DNA of 64,000 bases from Dioszegia crocea (lineage: Eukaryota; Basidiomycota; Tremellomycetes; Tremellales; Bulleribasidiaceae): positions 494,839 through 558,838 of the forward strand of contig BCKK01000011.1 of assembly GCA_001600615.1 (NCBI GenBank), in the 5' to 3' direction. Positions 20,936 to 32,850 of the stretch are shown piece after piece. The notes beneath the pieces are model-generated. The model saw only the letters and a list, made by a program, of their open reading frames with translations, was not told the origin of the DNA and made no database searches. The position numbers were made by a program, and so were the translations under genes. How positions within the stretch are numbered: position 1 is the stretch's first letter; each line of letters starts with the position of its first letter.

Positions 20936-22870
20936 ATGGTCTCAATCATCACTCAGCTCCTTCCGGTTCTCTCACTTCTTGTCGCCACACCTTTCGCCAT
21001 TCCTATGGAATACGACTCTTCGCCTATGGCTCCGCCCATGGCTGCTGGTGCAGGCCACGACTCCGCCCCCGCCCCTTCTGCCCCTGGTGGGTCGTACGGT
21101 TCCCCCGCTCCGGCCTTATCTGGCGTCGAACCAGTGCACGCTGGTGCCTCCGCCGCACCGACCATAGCCTACAACGAAGGCACCCAACACAGTCTTCTCT
21201 GGGCTTCTTGGTCTCAGTCCGCCACTGCGGGCGCCGTACCTACGCACGGCAGTGGTAGTATGCCAGCAACGGATATGAACTCGTGTATGCAGGTAAGTCT
21301 TCCTTTTGGTTTATAGTTCCTTAGCTGATCTTATAGATGTGCCAAGCTACATACGGTGGACCCTCTCATGCCGTCGACGCTACTCCTCCCGCAGCCACCA
21401 GCGCCCCATCCGGACCTCCAGCCGTCATCACCCCTGGTACACCCACCGATACCGGACCGGCCGTCACACACACCATCATCGTCGCTCCTACCAAAGGTGT
21501 TTTGAGGTTCGGTATGTCCTTTTCTTTCTTGTCTTTGGTATCCTCGTCTATGGACTAAGCTGACAATCAGTGCCATTCTCCGTCAATGCCAACGTCGGTG
21601 ATTCGCTCGAGTTCATCTGGGGTGCTGGTCCTGTAAGCTTTCTTAAGCACGTAGCTCTGAGACCCAGCTTACAATACAGCACTCGGCAACCCTCAGTCAA
21701 GGTCAGAACGTCTGCAACAAATCTTCCGCTGTAGACTCGTTCGACTCTGGCAAGCGTAAGTTACAAAATGCCCTTGGTCCACCGTCTGGAGACCTCAGCT
21801 TACAATCAGTCAACGCCACTGCCACCTATACTGTCAAAGTCAACGCTACCACCCCCAACTTCCACTACTGCACAGTCGGCATGCACTGCACTGCGGGTAT
21901 GTACGGTGTCGTCAAGTGAGTTCGACGTCCTCCACACCTGGGAACATGAGCTGACATTGCCAGCCCCCCTACTACCAACGTCACCACCAATGTCACTGCT
22001 ACACGTACCACCGCCGCTGGACCGGGCTCTACCGCCGGTTCTGGGTCGTCAGGGTGTAATGGAAACCGGATGGACTGCTGGGTTGCCAACTGGGCTGCAT
22101 CTGTGAGTTTTCTTCTTGACCCTGGCCCTTGATCCTCCTTCTCTTTCCCTAGGCTAAGCTCTCGGTCTACGCTCTACCCATCCCACTCCTGTCTCACTCT
22201 CCCATTCTGTCCCACCCACCTATCCTGAACTACACCTCCCATCCTCAACTACACGCCAGACTCTAGCTGACCCCCAGTCCCCCGAAGCTTCCGCAACCGT
22301 CAAGGCCGTGTCTAAGGCTTGCGAAGGTGGTGATGCCTGGAAGTGGGGTGCAGGTCTCGACATGTCCGCTATGCTCGGCGACGCAGTGACCAAGCAGAAC
22401 GCCATTGAGAACGTCATGTGAGTTGGCTTTGACTATCTCCCCCTAGGCCCTCTCATCTTCTCCCTTCCTTCACCTCGTCCTCTCCTTCCCTTTCTTTCGT
22501 GTTCTCACTTGCCAACCCAGTGCTGACTTTCAGGTACACCCGTCTCATGCTCTCTATGAACCCTTCAATGCTCACCAACTCCGCCGTCCCTGCCAACTTT
22601 GTCTCCCCACCCGAGCTCAAAGCCTTCGTCACCTCATCCGAATCTGGCAACTCAACCGCTCCCGCACCCGCTGCAGGTGGTGATGGGTATGGTGGAGCTG
22701 CACCTAGCGCATCAGCCGACGCAGCTTCTGCAGGTATGAACACACCTACCAGTGGAGCCAGTGAGTCTTCTTGTCTCTTCAGTTGATTCCTTGCTGACCC
22801 ATCAGGCCGTCTCGCTTCGCCCGTGCTATTACTCGCTGCGATCAGTGCTGGTATTGCGATTTTGATCTAG
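20936..22870 (+). CDS. Secreted GPI-type cupredoxin-domain protein
   Basis: Nine exons (20936-21292, 21337-21511, 21571-21632, 21680-21755, 21810-21915, 21964-22102, 22278-22417, 22534-22760, 22806-22870) encode 448 residues. An N-terminal signal peptide (about 1-19) is followed by a Pro/Ala/Met/Ser-rich region and a cupredoxin fold. The domain shows VPFSVNANVGDSLEFIWGAG, a likely first copper ligand in GPHSATLS, and the C-x4-H-x4-M signature in HYCTVGMHCTAGM, a type-1 copper set. A helical Cys-containing region follows (residues about 270-390). The end is a Ser/Ala/Gly-rich stretch plus hydrophobic tail (PVLLLAAISAGIAILI), a GPI-anchor signal. Many N-glycosylation sites lie around the domain. 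Fungal relatives are extracellular serine-rich or blue-copper-like proteins of unclear role. Confidence 0.83.
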
Positions 22871-23243
22871 GACGGATTGATGGGTTAGGGTAGGGTGTGG
22901 ATATGGGAACATTTGGTTTGGCATAGAGTAGATATACCCATAGGATGATGTATTGGAGTGAACATTCCTTTTGGCCTTGGTGGCTCGCTCGTCATGGTCA
23001 CAGCCTCAGCTTCAGAATCAGACACAAGCTCGGACTTCATCCCGGCTACATCGCTTCTGCCCTCCAGCTGATCCGCGGATGGTCTTGCTCCAGGAGACTA
23101 CAGCTCGAGTCACCGAGGCCAGTTCAGCTCTCGACGCTGCTATCAATTTCTCCATTGTCCAGATTACAGTCGCATCATAATTATAACCTCTGCACCTAAT
23201 CCCAACTCGTCCCTCGTTCCACCCAACCAAACCCCTCTTCCGC
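22871..23243. other. Convergent intergenic, nothing recognised
   Basis: About 370 bp between the 3' ends of the cupredoxin and FYV7-like genes. No feature beyond expected 3' flanks. Confidence 0.4.
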
Positions 23244-24295
23244 CTAACTCCTCTCCCGCTGAATCTTCTCCAACAACAAACCCATCTTAGCGCCCATATT
23301 AGGCTGTCCCCCCTTCTTCGAATTTGACCCTCCACCAAACCCTCCTGATCGACCAAACATACCCCCACTTGACCCAGCCGTCCTCATCGACGAACTCGAG
23401 ATCGACCTGGCTCCGGGCGGATGATGATATTTCGCAAACGCGTCCTTCTTCAATTGCCTCAGCTCCGTGAGGGGCATAGGGTGACTAATGGGGATGGGTG
23501 ATAGTGCGCGTTGACGTTTGGGTTGGGGAGCGGGGTCTGTTTGTGCGGAGTTGGAGGAAAGGGATGAGCGCGAGTTGGGGTAAGGATCTCGTTGTTTGCC
23601 TTTGCGTGATGATGAGGTTGGGGCGGGTCGGGTGGGTCGGGATGAGGGTGAAGAGGTAGTAGCGCTAGAAAGAGGTTTCGGTCGACTACTCTCCCCATTC
23701 TTCTCCCCATCCCCTCTTTCGCCAGCTCCAGATGCACTCCCATCGCCCTCATCATCTCCAGCAGCAACCGGCGCCTTTGTCCTATCCCTCACTCGTTCAG
23801 ACTCCATGCCCTCAGCTTTCAACACCTTCGCGTATGACTTCTTCATCTTGGCTCGATCAATCAAGTCCGCCTTTATCTTTTTGGCTAGACCATCAGCCCC
23901 TAACCCTGTTCTTATTGCCATCTCCAGATCCAAGACGTACCTTTGCCCAGATACGCATTCTTAGGTGCATGAGCCGGACCCACTTGAAATCCCCCCTTTC
24001 CCCTTGCATCCCGCGGATGATTAGACGACCGTACCTTGCCTCCATCCCTCCCGCGTCCACTTGCTCCCCCTCTTCCTGCTGATCCTCCCCTGGATGGTCC
24101 ACCTCCTCCTCCCCGTACTACTCCTCCACCCCTCGGTGCTCCGCTTCCAGCTCCAGCAGCAGCGCCAAAGGGTCTCCCACCTGACGCTCCGCCTCCGGCA
24201 GGCTTGTACGGTGCGCTTTTAGGCTTAGACCCAGCCTCCGACCGCGGTTTCGGCGCTTTACCCGATTCCTTCTGTTTCTTTGTCACTCTAGGCAT
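23244..24295 (-). CDS. FYV7-like rRNA-processing protein
   Basis: Exons 24295-23941 and 23884-23244 encode 331 residues. The 56-nt intron has a GTACGT donor and a GCTGATGG-TAG end. Across the splice lies the family core: AHAPKNAYLGK joined to AKKIKADLIDRAKMKKSYAKVLKAEG. Fyv7 (human CCDC59/TAP26) acts in the small-subunit processome in 18S rRNA maturation. The N-terminal 100 residues are Gly/Arg/Ser-rich with an RGG-like flavour, and the middle is low-complexity Ser/Pro. The end is basic (GQPNMGAKMGLLLEKIQRERS core pattern). It is longer than the yeast protein (about 150 residues) because of these low-complexity parts. Assigned from the conserved core only. Confidence 0.75.
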
Positions 24296-24609
24296 TGCGA
24301 TGTCGGCTAGGCGTGGAGCATGTAGGCTTGGGGTATAGGTGAAAATTTCAAAGCTGAGCCTGGCGATCCTGAGCCAAAATCAAAATCAACTGCACGCACG
24401 GGTCTGGGTGGCAAAAGTGCCACATTTGATAATCCCGCCTAAAAGCTAATGATATACTTACTAATTAGAATTGGATTTACTAATCCGAATTCGGGAGCCA
24501 ATTCAATAGAAAAGCTCCATTGTTCTTGGACCACCAACCACTCTCCCTCTTTTGCCACCTACCTTCCATCACTCATCTCTATACTCTCGCCAATCTCCCT
24601 ATAGAGTTC
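24296..24609. promoter_or_regulatory. Divergent promoter of FYV7-like gene and eIF1
   Basis: About 310 bp between two divergently read ribosome/translation genes, suggesting shared control. It contains a near-palindromic A/T-rich patch around 24460-24500 (TTACTAATTAGAATTGGATT, ACTAATCCGAATTC). Confidence 0.4.
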
Positions 24610-25583
24610 ATGAGCACTACCAGTAAGTTGTTGTCCTCCAGTATAGGATATCCCCCGTGAGAATCGCTGCATTGAGCTGCATTCATGAACTTCGCCCTTA
24701 AACCACTCACGCGACTCCATACCTCACCCATACCTTTGCTAATCCCCCAGCTTCCAAGTCAAAAGTGGACGCCACTAAGAAAACAAAGGCTTCCGCTTCG
24801 GCCAAGACCAATGCTGCAGGTGGTGGAATCGCAAACCTAGGCCCGTCGTTTGGTAAGTCCAGCCTTAGCTTTAGGGCTCGGTGCTGATTCAGCCAGACCC
24901 CTTTGATGGTTCGGACCCATTCGGCGGGGCGTCAGGTGGTGGTGGTCCCTCGTTGGACGCTACTGTAGGTGGCAAATCCGACAAGATCCATATTCGTAAG
25001 TTCCCCCTGTGTTCCCCGGCTAACGTCAGGTCTTCAACAACGAAATGGTCGTAAAACCCTCACGACAGTTCAAGGCTTGCCAGAGAAGTACGATCCTAAG
25101 AAATTGCTCAAAGCAATGAAGAAGGAATTCGCATGTAACGGCACGGTCGTTTCGTCTGCCGATTCAGACGATGAAGACGAAGCGGCCAAAGATGGTGCTG
25201 AGCCAGGTGCGGCCGAGGTTAAGCCTAAGAGCGGCGCGGCCGGCAAGGCGGATTTCGGACAGGTTTTGCAGTTCCAAGGTGATCAGAGGGTGGGCGTGAA
25301 GGAGTGGTTGGTTAGGGCTGGGTTGTACTCGGAGAAGGAAGCTAAGGATAAGATTGTTATGTGAGTTTGCGGTTGGGTTGGGGTTTGGATGCGTCTTGGT
25401 TGGGTTGGAAGGTACGCGCGGAGGGGAAAAAGATGCTGGAACGGTATGCCCTGTGGTGTTTGGGCGATCGGCGTGAGGTGGCTCACTGTGCCGGCTTGGG
25501 TGGGACCTTGCGCTGGTGGAGAGGAGGACGATTTCTCGGTCTCAAGTAGAAATGACGCTGATGACCTCAGCCACGGTTACTAG
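24610..25583 (+). CDS. SUI1: Translation initiation factor eIF1 (SUI1)
   Basis: Exons 24610-24622, 24751-24852, 24897-24995, 25030-25360 and 25571-25583 encode 185 residues. The SUI1 core is clear: KIHIRLQQRNGRKTLTTVQG, then YDPKKLLKAMKKEFACNGTVV, GQVLQFQGDQR and the C-terminal IVIHGY made by splicing to a 13-nt last exon. eIF1 sits near the 40S P site, promotes scanning and enforces AUG selection. Two differences from the usual 108-115-residue protein are visible: an N-terminal extension of about 40 residues rich in Lys/Ser/Ala, and an acidic insertion (residues about 113-147) between NGTVV and GQVLQ. The first exon is only 13 nt. The last intron is about 210 nt, long for this genome. Confidence 0.94.
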
Positions 25584-25847
25584 TCGTAGTCCGCTTCTAT
25601 CCCCTACACATCCTCTCAGTTCTTCAACCCATCTTGCGCCCCGCGCTCGATATCAAAGCTTTCGGAAAACGCCATATCTATGCATTTCTTCGCATTCTAT
25701 ACAACGCCTCTATTGTTCTTCAGAAGGGTCATGGAGGAGTCCTAAATATACACTGGGAGAGATCGCGGACGAATCTTGGTTGTACAATGGGAGAGATCGC
25801 TGATGTCGGCTCTGATTAGGGGTTTCTCTATTCTCATACACTGCCAA

Positions 25848-27993
25848 CTAGTCATCCCCATCTTCCCCATCTTCCAGCGGATTCATCTACCCAGTCAGCT
25901 CTATTCGCCGGGTATGGCAAAGATAGCTGACCTTAAATTCAACAAGTCCCTGATGATCCCCTACTGGGATATTACCAGCGACAGGCATCATGATCTGAAC
26001 GCTTAAAAACCCTGAATTTTGAATTTGGATGGCGAGTTTTGTGCTTTGTTGAAGAGCTCGAGAGAGCATTGCGAAGTGGGCGGAATGGTAGCTGTGTACG
26101 GTCAGTTCAGGCTGTGTGCAATACCGAGTGTATAGTGGAAGGGATAGGGCGGATTTGGGAATGGGGATGTGAAGCGAAGACCAAGGGCGGAACACATACC
26201 TGAAGCTAACTTTCTCATCAACTTCGAATATCTCCATTACGCTCTTATCATTTGGGTAGTCGAGCAGCAGAGTCAGCAGTGCGCTCTGAATCAACAGTTC
26301 AATCTGGATTCTCTGCGCCAAGTCACAGCTGTAGCTGAAGTCAAAAGGGGAATTCTGCAGTCGGGCCCGCCTAGCTTCTTATCCACAGCACACCCTGTCC
26401 CCTACCAATCAATCCCATCCTCCACTTCCAGCTCCAGGAAACGCCACACAATCTCCGACACCACATCCCAAACCCAAACCCAAACCCAGAGTCAAAGCCA
26501 TTCATCGACCCACCACACTCACCTGTGTCTGCCCAAACGTCCCAATCGCCTTGATTCCAAAATTACCCACATCGGCCCGATGTGATCGTCGCATATTACT
26601 ACTGCCTGTTGCTTGTGCGACGTAGGCTGCGCGCTCGGTTTTGGCGGGTGTGGCGGTGAGGGTTATGGAGGTTGAGGTAGGGGGTAGGTCGAGGAGGGCA
26701 TCGCGGAACCATTCGGACTGGGGTGTTAGCGCGTTTGTGGGTTGATACTTTGAGTGACGCAAGAGATGAGAGGGGTGAGAGAAGAGAGCCAGAGGCTGTG
26801 TGGAGAGAGATGGGAGATGAGAGACGAGAGTCGAGAGAATATGCCTGAGCACGGGCGGAAGGGTGAAGAAGACGCGGGGAAGGAATACGGCAGAGTTTTC
26901 ACTCACTTTCATTATGACATGCACACATCTAAGATATCAGACTCAGTCTTGTTGTCCAAGCAAGGGAACTTTGATAAAGATAGCAAGACACTCACCGATC
27001 GTCAAAGTCGAAAGGCTGCTCCATGAGACTTTCAGGGACATATGTTGCCAATTCGCAAGTGGTTACTGGACCTTTCCCATCGTCTTGCCTAATCCATCAG
27101 CATCTATATCCCCCCTCTCTCCCCAAATCTCTTCCCCCCTTCTCCTCCTCCTCCTCCTTTCGCCCAAGCCTGACTTCTCTCGCCCAAGCCTTGACTTACA
27201 AATACATACTCAACGGCTCCCCATGACCTGCCCAAGTCATCCTCATCCCCGTCCTCTTCTCTCTACTACCCCTAGACCCAGACCCAGATCCATACGCTCC
27301 ATCATCCCCTTCCCCATCTTCCCCCGCCCACCTTCTCTTACTCTTCATCCCTCCTTCTGTACCCGCACCCGTACCGCCCGATCCGGCATTCCCGAATATG
27401 TTTAGGCACTGCAATAAGGAATCGAGGGAGATTTCAAAGCAGGGTGCTTGGGTTGGTGGGGGGTTGAATTCGAATGTCTGGAAAAGGTTTACGGGGACGA
27501 AGGCTGTTGCTGCGATGTATCAGGGAGGTTTCTTTCTGGAAGAGAGGAAAGAGGAGGACAGAGAGAATGGAGACGGTGGAGACATACCGCATAACGTCTT
27601 CACTTCTTCTACTGTAAATTCGAAGCCGCTTGTCGATATTGCCACTACAGCAGTCTTAAAGTCAGCATATACCCTGACGACTCCTTTCACTGAAGAGGAC
27701 CACAGTATAGTCTACTCGTTGGAACGACTCATCGAAACGGACCACAGCAAGAAGGAAGACTCACATGTTTCAATCCTATCCCCCTTAAGATCCGCGCGAA
27801 CGGGCGTACATCTTCCAGTTGGACAGTTAAGACTTGCGACTATAACTTATCAGTAGGTGAGTCACGAAGCGTCATGAGTAGAGCATCATCAAGAGGGGGT
27901 TAAAAAGGGAAAGAAGGGGAAGAGGGAAGGCAAGGGACGTACGGGTGTAGCTTGTGATGCCTGAGTGTACCCCTGCTGGGCTGGATGAGACAT
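25848..27993 (-). CDS. RAD1: DNA-damage checkpoint clamp subunit RAD1 (9-1-1 complex)
   Basis: Ten exons: 27993-27943, 27839-27765, 27654-27588, 27509-27200, 27088-26996, 26928-26907, 26717-26523, about 26285-26200, 26091-25932 and 25886-25848. Total coding length is 366 codons. PCNA-like features are QLEDVRPFARILRGIGLKH, TAVVAISTSGFEFTVEE, GPVTTCELATYVPE, HVIMKSEWFRDALLDL, FGIKAIGTFG, YPNDKSVMEIFEV and SGFLSVQIMMP followed by an acidic end (NPLEDGEDGDD). Rad1 forms the clamp with Hus1 and Rad9, is loaded by Rad17-RFC at damage sites and activates ATR-type kinase signalling. A Gly/Ser/Arg-rich insertion of about 55 residues (about 105-160) interrupts the fold. The acceptor of exon 8 is the least certain join. 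The intron before it holds a short CCCAAA tandem run. Confidence 0.87.
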
Positions 27994-28817
27994 TTCGGCC
28001 CGGATTTCGATGTAATCAGTCGTTCGCTGAAGGTGAATGCTACTCCGAGTGGCTATATGATTGTCATGGTAGAGTGTATGAAGGATGTAAGAGGGAGGGT
28101 CAGAGAGGTCGTGGCTGATTTTGGAGACGCGCCTCCACCTTGTCACGTGCCTGTCGGTGATCGCCGCTGAGTCATGCCGTAACATACTTGGCTTAGGGAC
28201 AGACCTCTGAATTATGGCTATGTACTGTATGTGTGCTATAGACATGTAAAGATCATCTCAGTAAGGGCCGCCCTCATCTCGGTCAACTCTGGAGACCGTG
28301 AGGAACCGTTTGGTACCCCGATCGACCGCGAAACTCTGAGCGTCAGCCTTTCCGCGTCGAGTGAAAACGACGAGTTTCAACATCCCCGACCAACTCTCCG
28401 CCGCCTTATCCGCCTCCGCCTTACAAGAGGCAGAGTGCACACGATTCCATGCTCCGACCAGATCCATAGGTGTGTCATACTACAAACATCGAATCAAAGC
28501 GTCAGAGGCCCTGAAGGTCGATCTGACTCCGCGCGCGGCCTACACTGCTGATGGGCTGGACGTACGTGATCCCCTGACGATCCTTTCTGATGCGGCCTTT
28601 AGAGGTTTAAGGAATTGGTTTGGAGGCAGGTGTTTCGGACCTCACGCTCACTTTTTTCAAGGAACGATAAGAACTGCTCTTACTTTACAAATCCCTCTCC
28701 CCATCGCTCTTCATCCCCCTCCGCCCCCATTCCAAGACGTCGACACAACATCACATATCGCCACAATCCCTTACATCGACCCCACAACGATTTTCCTACC
28801 ACCACCCTACAGCGATC
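27994..28817. other. Divergent intergenic, nothing recognised
   Basis: About 820 bp between RAD1 and a small unknown gene. Open frames here lack homology, splice support or biased composition. It presumably contains both promoters. Confidence 0.4.
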
Positions 28818-29365
28818 ATGGCGACAAAGACAACGACAACGTTCTCCCTCTCGCATCTCGATGGGCCCCCTCAATCCAAAGAGGACCGCAGGGCAAACCC
28901 ACCGTTCGAGGTGTTGATTCGCCGGTTCGAAGCCATTGCTGCAAACCCGTCGCTCCAGAGCATTACTGCTCTGACGGAAGCCTCAACTACGGCTGAGCTG
29001 GGTGCTTTCGACTCGCTTTCCTGCCATACGCGTCAGTCGAAATCCAGCATCATCGAACGTGTTACATCTGGCGTCAAGGCTGAAATTCCGGGAGATGCGG
29101 GCTCCTACTGGCGGCTCGTACTCCTGTTTGAAGGAGTGGAGAAGGATCTGTTCGAGCTCGGGTGTGATCAATGGCGGTGAGCCAATCGATTAAGCATGAC
29201 GATTGGTTGGGCTGATGCTTCAGATACGATCACGCGCGCCAGGAGATTCCAGAGCTCGTCGAGGCAAGCATACGTACTCTGAGCCAAAGGCCTGCTGCTT
29301 CGGCGGGCCGACGGCCTCTTTCGGGACCGAATTCGGGCCGATGGGGCTCGGAGGAGACGCTGTAG
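28818..29365 (+). CDS. Small unknown protein, family S member 3
   Basis: Two exons (28818-29176, 29224-29365) encode 166 residues. The 47-nt intron has a GTGAGC donor, GCTGAT branch and CAG acceptor, and it falls in phase 2 right after LFELGCDQW, equivalent to LFEYGCSQW and LYDLGHSQW in the genes at 4157 and 3003. The segment PPFEVLIRRFEAIAANPSL also aligns with PTFAQFIGHLVSLAKNPTA of the first member. The N-terminal Cys motif is replaced by a Thr/Ser-rich start, and the tail after the intron is Ser/Arg/Pro-rich. Unknown function. This copy sits 24 kb away from the tandem pair, so the family is dispersed. Confidence 0.68.
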
Positions 29366-30131
29366 TGCTATGGTGTAGGGCAATCACTACTCTGGTGAGG
29401 GAGGCGGGAAGGGTGCATGGCGCTGTTCTGTGACTCAAGGTCATCTCGTTGTCGCGCGCACGGCGCCATGAAGCTTGTGCAGATTATGTTTCTGGATTAT
29501 CGTCGAATAACGAGTTTAATACCTCGGCCTGTCGCCTAGACTAGGCAGAAATGCGTACGGTGCTACCTGTCGTCCATCGACCGATACATAGCAACTCTGC
29601 AACGCAACATGCTCCAGCTAACAGCTCGCAACTCAACATTACGTGATGAGCGGTCGTCCCCGCACCCACCATGCCGTAAATCTCGGTCCGCACAGCCGAA
29701 GCAGGCCGCTCGATCCGATAGCCTCTATACCTTGCACCTTGCCTGCATGCCTCGCGCGATCCAATTCTAACGAATGTAAGTGTAAAGAGGGCGAAAGCTA
29801 GAGAAGGGCAGACAGCGAGATGCCAGGTTTGTGGGGACCCACTTGGATGCCACCAGAGTTACAGCCTGTCCACTTCACGCCGCAGGGCCCACTACGCCTT
29901 GGCATGGCTTGGCTATCACCTGAGACGCGCTAACGCCTACGGACCGCAACGATTCGAAATACCTCAAACCCCCACTTGAGTGGACACTGACTAGGAAGCT
30001 AGGAACCCACCTGAGTACATCCGCCCCACATGCTCTCCGCGGGGCCGCTCAATGCTTGAAAAAGGTATAAGTAGCAACCCCACTTGGGCCCCCCTTCTCT
30101 TCTCCATACCCCACACAGTCCTCATATCAGG
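29366..30131. other. Intergenic with candidate transporter promoter
   Basis: About 770 bp. A TATAAG motif at 30066-30071 is 61-66 bp before the transporter start. No other feature could be supported. Confidence 0.4.
30066..30071 (+). promoter_or_regulatory. Candidate TATA box of the transporter gene
   Basis: TATAAG within AAAGGTATAAGTAG, 66 bp upstream of the ATG at 30132. Confidence 0.4.
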
Positions 30132-32344
30132 ATGCCTACCTCCACCAAAGATCTCCACGCTACTCCTGCACCACCACCTCGAGCGTCCACGCCCGACATC
30201 CATAAAGCCGAGAAGGGCCACACGGAGCATGTTGAAGATTCCGACAGTCTCAAAATCCGGGATCTTGAGGTTGAGTATGATGCGCAAGAGGAGAAGCCGC
30301 GAGTGGGTATGAGGAAGATGTTGAGGAGGAACCCGAGTTATGAGTTTATTAGGGAAGTGGCGAAGAAGGATCAGGAAGTGCTTGATCCTGTTCAAGTTCG
30401 ACGCGTGGGTCCTATCCCTTCAACGTCAGTCTAAGCTGGGAGAAGCTGATATCAAAAGTTAGAGCGAAAGTTGGCACTATGGATTATTCCTGCCCTTTGC
30501 TTAGACTATATCTTTTACTACGGTACGTCTGCACAAAAGTCTGGGAATGCAGCTGATCCATCAGTCGACAAAACCACACTTTCCTATGCGGCACTTTTCG
30601 GAATCCGAGAAGATCTTCGACTAGTCGGTACCCAATACTCCACCCTCTCATCCATCTTCTACGTCGGTTGGCTACTCTGGGCCATCCCAGGTAATCTATT
30701 GATGGCCAAGTTCCCTCTGTCAAAGTATCTCGGCGTGAACGTAAGTCCCCATCCCTCTTTTGACTCCTTGCTGATCCTTCAGATCTTCCTATGGGGCGCC
30801 TTCCTCATTGCTCAAGGTGGAGCCAAGGACTTCAAAGATATGGTCATCCTCCGTATCATCTCCGGTGCCTTTGAAGCTGTTGCCAAGCCTGGATTCAGTA
30901 AGTCCCCCTTCCACCCTCAGCTACTCAAGCTAACTTCATTAGTGGCCATCACAGCCATGTGGTTCACCCGTAGCCAACAGCCCATCGTTACGGGGTGCTG
31001 GTATGCGTCCCAGGGTGTTGGCATCGGGCTCGGAGGCATGATTGGTTACGGGATTGGTCAAATAAAGGCGTCGATCCCTGCTTGGAGGTGAGTCTTGAGA
31101 ATCAATGACAACGTTCGATGCTCATGACAAAGGTACGAGTTCATCATCATCGGTGTCGCCTGTGCCATCTGGGGGATCGCGATGGCATTCATCATCCCCG
31201 ATTCACCCTACACCAGCAAGCAATTCACCAGAGAAGAAAAGATTATCATCATGTCGCGTAAACGCGACGATTACCACGCTGTTGACAAACGTCAGACTAA
31301 AGGTGATCAGGTCAAGGAGACTTTCTTAGATGTCAAGACATACCTGTACGTCCATTAGCGATCTGCTCTCTCTTGGCCTCAGACCTGACCGAGAGAGCTG
31401 ACTTTTGACAGCTACTTCCTCCTCGGCCTCACTGCCAACATCCCTAATGGTGGAACATCCAACTTCGGTACCCTAATGACTCGCGGTTTCGGCTTCAACA
31501 CCCTAAACACCACCCTTTTGCAAATCCCTTACGGCCTCAGTCAAACTCTCTTCATCGTCATCGCCATCTGGATCAACCACAAGACGGCGCACCTAAACAT
31601 CCGCACGTACCTTATGGCTGCCGTGACCTGTATCCCTGTCTTCGGCTTCGCAATGATGGCATATGGTCAGAACCAGGGCACAAAGTTGTTAGGATACTGT
31701 GAGTTTTCGATTCGCGCGAAAAGGATGAGAACTGAGCTGATTGTCGCCAGACTTCACCGGTGCCTCGAACGCCGTCTTCTCTCTCAGTCTCAGTATCGTC
31801 ACTGGTAACACCGGAGGAAACACCAAGAAGCTTCTAGTGTCTGCTGTGATCTGTAAGTTACCCAGCCCTTAATTCGCTCCCTAGCGCCCAATTTTTCGAT
31901 TTTCATTGATCTGTTTGGACCCATCTCTTCCCCTTGATCTTCTCCTTCTTTTGACGTCGACGCTGACCTTTCAGTCATCGGCGTTGGACTGGGAAACATC
32001 ATTGGGCCCTACGCTTTCTTCGAATCCGGTACGTCCTTTCAGGCCCTCTTTAGTGTGGCCCGAGCTAACGTTCCAGAGGCTCCGCGATACACTACCGGCA
32101 TTATCGTCTGTATGATCTCTCGGATTGCCGAAATCATCGTCATCCTGCTTCTCCGCTTCACATTTACCATCCCTAATCGCCGCCGCGACAAGCTCTTTGC
32201 CGAGGGTGATGCCAGGTATGACCCCGACGTCGTGACTTACGAGGATCAGACCGACAAGCAGAATTTGCACTTTAGGTACCTCTGTAAGTTCCATAGTAGC
32301 TTTCAGCCTGGGATCGAGAGCTTCAGCTGATTCTGACAGCGTGA
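30132..32344 (+). CDS. MFS anion:cation symporter, DAL5/TNA1 family
   Basis: Eleven exons (30132-30404, 30459-30522, 30565-30740, 30783-30897, 30943-31087, 31133-31345, 31412-31698, 31751-31852, 31975-32028, 32077-32283, 32340-32344) encode 546 residues. After a cytosolic N-terminus of about 90 residues come typical segments: LERKLALWIIPALCLDYIFYY, DKTTLSYAALFGIREDL, STLSSIFYVGWLLWAIPGNLL, LIAQGGAKDF, FMAITAMWFTRSQQP and AFIIPDSP. The C-half has TRGFGF, IPYGLSQTLFIV and IIGPYAFFESEAPRYTTG. This pattern is the DAL5/TNA1/SEO1 group, which import allantoate, nicotinate, pantothenate, biotin or similar organic anions. The exact substrate cannot be told. The last exon codes only the final Ser and stop, so an alternative end by read-through is possible. 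Confidence 0.88.
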
Positions 32345-32850
32345 TGTGATGTCGGTCAATGTGCTATTAGCTGTTAGTGGGGGAGCAAGGAAGGGACAAG
32401 AGTCGTTTGGTTTCAAGGGGGCTTCCGGTTCCTGTTTGTACTGGTGTATTATGTATATCCGCTTAGCTTGATACTTGGCCAGCTTTCCCCTTGCCTACCC
32501 TGACACGCTGACCACTGCCGGGAGTCAAAGTCCATGGTCAAGAGCTCAGCTCATGTGAAGGATACAGAGGGAGTACAGAGGGATGACGGTGGCAAAAGCA
32601 GTCACGTAATGACAGACTTCGGTGGCGGCGATCCCCGCCTCGCTAAAATGTCGATCTTGAGCTCAATGATCTTTGGGTGGCTATCTCTTCACTTCTCTCA
32701 TCATCGCAGGGTCATCGCAGGCCAGGCAATACACTACTGCCCAACGAACTACAAGGCACGCGAACGACATATCGATCACCCGAAATATTTCACCCAAATA
32801 TCAGCTTTTGGCCCAGCCATAGCCCCTTTCCCAACCCCCCTCCGATCCCC
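32345..32850. other. Intergenic, nothing recognised
   Basis: About 500 bp between the transporter and the PPR gene. No supported feature. Confidence 0.4.

Noticed and set aside
26461..26495. CCCAAA tandem run that looks telomere-like
   Set aside because: Only three to four units, inside a RAD1 intron, and not the TTAGGG-type repeat expected of basidiomycete telomeres.
28361..28996. 211-residue plus-strand open frame upstream of the small gene at 28818
   Set aside because: It overlaps the start of the better-supported gene in another frame, shows no domain or biased composition and no conserved splice site.
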